A DNA stretch of 44,201 nucleotides from Candidatus Nanopelagicales bacterium. GTDB lineage: Bacteria; Actinomycetota; Actinomycetes; S36-B12; CAIYMF01. Position 1 is the stretch's first letter, and the number at the start of each line of letters is the position of its first letter. The notes beneath the pieces are model-generated. The model was not told the origin of the DNA. It saw only the letters and a program-made list of their open reading frames with translations, and ran no database searches. The DNA lies in contig JAFIHG010000040.1 in the NCBI GenBank assembly GCA_017848795.1, positions 1-44,201 of the forward strand, read 5' to 3'. Below, piece by piece: positions 41,271-44,201 of the stretch. The translations under genes were made by a program, and so were the position numbers.

Positions 41271-41789
41271 GTGGTCGAAGGATCGCGACGTGTCGCCGTT
41301 GCCGCGCGATCCCTCTATTCCCGGGTCCAGCAGCTGGTCCACGAAGTAGCCAAGTTCGGTGTCGTCGGGCTCGTCGCGTTCGTCGTGGACATCGGCCTGT
41401 TCAACGTGCTCCGCGGCATCGACCTCGGCGGTCCGCTCGCCGGCAAACCGCTGACCGCCAAAGTCGTCAGCGTCATGGTGGCGACGACGGTCGCGTACTT
41501 CGGCAACCGGTACTGGACCTTCCAGCACCGGGCACGCACGAGCATGCGCCGCGAGTACGTGCTGTTCTTCGTCCTGAACGGCGTCGGTCTGCTGATCGCG
41601 GTCGGCTGCCTGTGGTTCTCGCACTACGCGCTGGGGTTCACCAGCCTGCTCGCGGACAACATCAGCGCGAACTTCGTCGGGCTCGGCCTGGGCACGCTGT
41701 TCCGGTTCTGGTCCTACCGCAAGTGGGTGTTCCCGGAGGCCGAGGCGAGCGCCGAGCGCGCGGACGAGTCGGCGCTCTCGGCCGGCTGA
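41271..41789 (+). CDS. GtrA family membrane protein
   Basis: A 172-residue protein with four membrane helices: FGVVGLVAFVVDIGLFNVLR, LTAKVVSVMVATTVAYFGNR, YVLFFVLNGVGLLIAVGCLW and LADNISANFVGLGLGTLFRF. The motifs YFGNRYWTF and FRFWSYRKWVF are typical of GtrA, which moves polyprenyl-linked sugars across the membrane in wall polysaccharide or teichoic-acid-like assembly. The C-terminal tail is acidic. The last 76 bp overlap the converging histidine kinase gene, so both C-termini are encoded by opposite strands of the same DNA. Confidence 0.92.
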   Translation: MVEGSRRVAVAARSLYSRVQQLVHEVAKFGVVGLVAFVVDIGLFNVLRGIDLGGPLAGKPLTAKVVSVMVATTVAYFGNRYWTFQHRARTSMRREYVLFFVLNGVGLLIAVGCLWFSHYALGFTSLLADNISANFVGLGLGTLFRFWSYRKWVFPEAEASAERADESALSAG

Positions 41790-43057
41790 GCCTCCGGTTC
41801 GCTCTCCGCGGGCGCGGGGTCGGCGGCCGCCGCGGGCAGGAACAGCGCGAACACCGGCGGCTGCGCGCGTACCAGTTGCAGCCGTCCCCCGTCGGCGGCC
41901 GCCAGCGTGCGCGCCAGGGTCAGCCCCAGACCGTTGCCGTTCTCCGGGTCGGCGGTCACGTGCCGCTCGAACACGCACGGCGCCAGGTCGTTCGGCACCC
42001 CGGGACCCTCGTCGCTGACCTCGATCACCACCCAGCCGTTCGCCGCGCGACCACGGATCCGGGTCGTGCCGGCGCCGTGCCGCAGCGAGTTCTCCACCAG
42101 CGTCGCGAGGACCTGGGACTGCGCCCCGTACGACGCGTACGCCACCAGTCGATCCACGCCCTCGTGCTCGAGGGTGCGCTCCGCGGCTCGGTAGAGCGGC
42201 GCCCACTCGGCGGTGGCGTCGCGGACCAGCCGGTCGACCTGCACGGGTCCGGCGGCCGAGACCCGCGCGCCGCGTGCGACGGCGACGAGGTCCGCAGCCA
42301 CTCCGGCGAGCCGTTCCACCTGACCGAGGGCCTGGGCGGCTTCGTCACGGGCGTCGGCGAGGTCGTCGGCGGCGATGATCTCCTCGAGCCGCAGTGAGAG
42401 CGCGGTCAGCGGCGTCCGGAGCTGGTGGGACACATTCGCGGTCAGCTGCCGCTCGCCCTCCAGCAGGTCGTTGAACGACGACACCCCCCGGTCGACGACC
42501 TCCGCGATGGCGTCCAGCTCGACGATCCCGTACCGGACACCTGTGCCGCGGGTGTCGCCGGAGGCGAGCCGGGCGGTGTTCGCCGTCAGTGCGGCGAGCG
42601 GCCGTACCAGGCGGCGGGAGTAGAACCACGCGCCCACCAGCCCGACGGCGAAGGCCAGCAGGCTGCACAGCAGCACCATCCGGCTGATCGAGGCGAAGCG
42701 GAGCATGGCGGCGGTGCGCGGGATGCCGACCGTCGCGCTCACCTGGCCGACCGTCGCCGTGGAGCGGAAGTACGTGTCGGCGTCGACGGGACCGGTGCTG
42801 ATCTCCCGCCCGTCGGGGAGTAGTGCCGAGACCTGCGCGTCCTGCCTGATCAATAGCGACAGGTCATGGGATGTGGGCGTCCGGCCGAGCTCGACGTACT
42901 CGGCGACCGCGCGCGCGACGACCCGCGCCGCGTCGTCGGTCCGCGACTGCCAGCTCTGCTCGACGAGGGTGTGCACGAGCAGCGTCAGCAGCACCGCCGC
43001 GGTGCCGATCGTCAGTGCGGTGACGCCGATGACGAGCAGCAGGACACGGCGGCGCAT
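41714..43057 (-). CDS. Sensor histidine kinase
   Basis: A 447-residue membrane kinase. TM1 is at about 5-30 and an extracellular sensor of about 90 residues follows. TM2 is near 123-145 (RMVLLCSLLAFAVGLVGAWF) and a HAMP domain near 146-198. The dimerisation/phospho-acceptor motif is LTANVSHQLRTPLTAL with His211. The ATPase domain has LATLVENSLRHGAGTT (N box), VSDEGPGVP (G1) and GNGLGLTLARTLAAADGG (G2). A Pro/Ala/Glu-rich tail ends SALASASGNTHLR. ATG 43,057 shares one base with the response regulator stop (TGATG). The signal is unknown. Confidence 0.94.
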   Translation of the reverse strand: MRRRVLLLVIGVTALTIGTAAVLLTLLVHTLVEQSWQSRTDDAARVVARAVAEYVELGRTPTSHDLSLLIRQDAQVSALLPDGREISTGPVDADTYFRSTATVGQVSATVGIPRTAAMLRFASISRMVLLCSLLAFAVGLVGAWFYSRRLVRPLAALTANTARLASGDTRGTGVRYGIVELDAIAEVVDRGVSSFNDLLEGERQLTANVSHQLRTPLTALSLRLEEIIAADDLADARDEAAQALGQVERLAGVAADLVAVARGARVSAAGPVQVDRLVRDATAEWAPLYRAAERTLEHEGVDRLVAYASYGAQSQVLATLVENSLRHGAGTTRIRGRAANGWVVIEVSDEGPGVPNDLAPCVFERHVTADPENGNGLGLTLARTLAAADGGRLQLVRAQPPVFALFLPAAAADPAPAESEPEAQPAESADSSARSALASASGNTHLR

Positions 43058-43749
43058 CAGCGACCTGGTTCGGCGGCCACCGAGCGCGGTGTCGGCTCGT
43101 AACGCAGGCCGACGCCGCGGACGGTCAGGATGCGCGAGCCGGCGGCGCCGAGCTTGCGCCGCAGCGAGGACACGTGCATGTCGAGCGTCTTGGTGTTGCC
43201 CACCCACTCGGTACGCCAGACGTCGCGCATGATGGTCCCCCTCTCGACAACGCGGCCGGCGCGCTGCAGCAGCAGCTGCAGCAAGTCGTACTCCTTCGGG
43301 GTCAGATAGACCGCGACCCCGCCGACCGTCACGTGCCGGCGCTCGTGGTCGAGCTCGACGTCCCCCACGACGAGCACCGGTTCCTCCTCCGGTGCCGCCC
43401 GTCGCAGCAGCGCGCGGATCCGCGCGGAGAGCTCGTGGATGCGGAACGGTTTCGTCACGTAGTCGTCGGCGCCGGCATCCAGTCCCACCACCAGGTCGCC
43501 CTCGTCCGTCCGCGCCGACAGGATCAGGATCGGCACCCCCGGACGACCCTCGCGCAGCTGACGGCAGACGTCGACGCCGTCCAGGTCCGGGAGTCCGAGA
43601 TCGAGGACCACCAGGTCGGCCTCGGAGGCCACCGTAAGCGCCTCGGAGCCCGTCCGGGCCACGTCGACGCGATAGCCCTGGCGGGCCAGGGCCTGTACCA
43701 GCGGTTCTTCGATCGAGCGGTCGTCCTCGACCAGGAGCACGCGCGCCAC
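43057..43749 (-). CDS. OmpR/PhoB-family response regulator
   Basis: A 230-residue two-domain regulator. The receiver domain is at 1-120 with the acidic pocket (VEDD, residues 8-10), phospho-acceptor Asp50 in LVVLDLGLPDLDG, Ser78 and Lys100 (VTKPF). The C-terminal winged helix (VYLTPKEYDLLQLLLQRAGR, TLDMHVSSLRRKLGAAGSRI, VRGVGLRYEP) binds DNA. It is encoded first and coupled to its kinase. GTG 43,749 has TATCCT six bases upstream and no SD. The target genes are unknown. Confidence 0.96.
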   Translation of the reverse strand: MARVLLVEDDRSIEEPLVQALARQGYRVDVARTGSEALTVASEADLVVLDLGLPDLDGVDVCRQLREGRPGVPILILSARTDEGDLVVGLDAGADDYVTKPFRIHELSARIRALLRRAAPEEEPVLVVGDVELDHERRHVTVGGVAVYLTPKEYDLLQLLLQRAGRVVERGTIMRDVWRTEWVGNTKTLDMHVSSLRRKLGAAGSRILTVRGVGLRYEPTPRSVAAEPGR

Positions 43750-43755
43750 GACCGC

Positions 43756-43761
43756 AGGATA
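43756..43761 (-). promoter_or_regulatory. -10 box of the two-component operon
   Basis: TATCCT on the minus strand, six bases before GTG 43,749. GGAAC, 15 bases further upstream (43,777-43,781), recalls an ECF-sigma -35, but this is weak. Confidence 0.45.
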
Positions 43762-43906
43762 CGCGCGCTACCCCACGTTCCGCGTCCTCATAGCGGTACC
43801 CCGCAGGCTCAGCCCCGTCCGTCAGCCGACCGACGTTCATCGCTACTGACGTCGACCATCGGCAACCGCTCCGCCTCCATCGGAACAGCGGCCGCAACCA
43901 CACGTC

Positions 43907-44201
43907 GGTCGAGCGCAGTCGAGACCGTCATCCCCGTGGTCTCCTTCGAAACAGGGATGCAACCACACGTCAGTCGAGCGCAGCCGAGTCACCTTGCACC
44001 TGGTGGCGCACCTCGGCGCATGAAAGACCGGGCGAGTACTCGGTGGTCGAGCGCAGTCGAGTCACCTTGCACCTGGTGGCGTGCCCGTCGGCGCGTGAAA
44101 GACCGGGCGAGTACTCGGTGGTCGAGCGTAGTCGAGACCACCTCGGTGATCATGGTCTCGGCTGCGCTCGACCGACGACTGGTTGTCCGGTCTTTCGGAG
44201 C
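43907..44201. repeat. Array of palindromic intergenic repeats (right array, cut by window edge)
   Basis: This is the same repeat family and orientation as 511-1080. Core A lies at 43,907-43,926, two variants begin at 43,972 and 44,045, A lies at 44,120-44,139 and A' at 44,154-44,173. The last three units are tandem, with a 73-75 bp period that includes GCATGAAAGACCGGGCGAGT-like sequence and a CACCTTGCACCTGGTGGC linker not present in the left array. The array continues past the edge. From 43,762 to 43,906 I see no gene. Confidence 0.85.
44120..44173. repeat. A-loop-A' hairpin, right array
   Basis: The 20-bp arms at 44,120-44,139 and 44,154-44,173 are separated by a 14-nt loop with TGATCAT. 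The geometry is the same as in the two hairpins of the left array, about 43 kb away. Confidence 0.75.

Noticed and set aside
1-44201. tRNA, rRNA, complete IS element or prophage genes
   Set aside because: I saw no cloverleaf-like tRNA, rRNA segment, transposase or integrase. The holin-like domain at 31,914-34,043 is part of a cellular fusion protein, not a prophage.

Overview
The window is high-GC DNA from an actinobacterium (Actinomycetota). The GC-rich codon use, frequent GTG starts and many 4-bp ATGA/GTGA gene overlaps point that way. So do the neighbourhoods: ychF / DUF6542 / ispH / xseA / xseB / DUF4245 / glpX, the actinobacterial type of dapD, a DUF222-HNH gene and a PIN-PhoH protein. 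I cannot name the genus from the sequence alone. I see no rRNA, tRNA, CRISPR array or complete insertion sequence.

Layout. (1) 1-380: start of a DUF222/HNH endonuclease-type gene cut by the left edge. (2) 511-1080: an array of palindromic repeats built on a 20-bp core; the same family, in the same orientation, returns at 43,907-44,201. (3) 1179-3650: a YjbR-like gene and the divergent lysine/diaminopimelate pair dapE/dapD. (4) 3622-14,955: a Tad/Flp pilus locus on the minus strand. In transcription order it holds a putative sigma-like regulator, a tiny leader ORF, a CpaB/SAF protein, TadZ, TadA, TadB, TadC, a Flp pilin, two TadE proteins, a TadG-like protein, a large LysM + SARP/BTAD membrane protein and an unknown protein. 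(5) 15,296-16,844: a TetR regulator, then a higB-higA toxin-antitoxin pair followed by a frameshifted P-loop kinase remnant. (6) 16,878-25,380: ychF, a SLOG-fold protein, a large membrane protein, rmuC, a DUF6542 protein, ispH, xseA and xseB. (7) 25,414-29,166: DUF4245, then a molybdate operon (Mop/HTH regulator, modA, modB, modC). (8) 29,335-35,501: glpX, a DUF1707 protein, two small membrane proteins, a holin-like/phosphodiesterase fusion, a metallo-beta-lactamase-fold hydrolase and a secreted lytic-transglycosylase-like protein. (9) 35,848-43,749: PIN-PhoH, an M20 amidohydrolase, a short-chain cis-prenyltransferase, purE/purK, a GtrA-type flippase-like protein and a histidine kinase/response regulator pair.

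How it works together. The pilus operon holds the motor ATPase, both platform proteins, the localisation ATPase, the pilin and the minor pilin-like proteins. It has no prepilin peptidase, which must be encoded elsewhere. The molybdate genes form one tightly coupled unit headed by their own likely sensor. DapD/DapE feed meso-diaminopimelate (peptidoglycan), IspH and the cis-prenyltransferase feed isoprenoid supply, and PurE/PurK act in purine synthesis.

The most consistent pattern is a TANNNT -10 box placed 6-8 nt before the start codon, seen for 13 genes. This implies widespread leaderless mRNAs. In the dapE/dapD gap two such promoters are interleaved inside 38 bp. Other points worth a look are the repeat arrays at both ends, the LysM-BTAD fusion, the one-base deletion inside the P-loop of the kinase in the higBA operon, and the 76-bp tail-to-tail overlap of the GtrA gene and the kinase gene.
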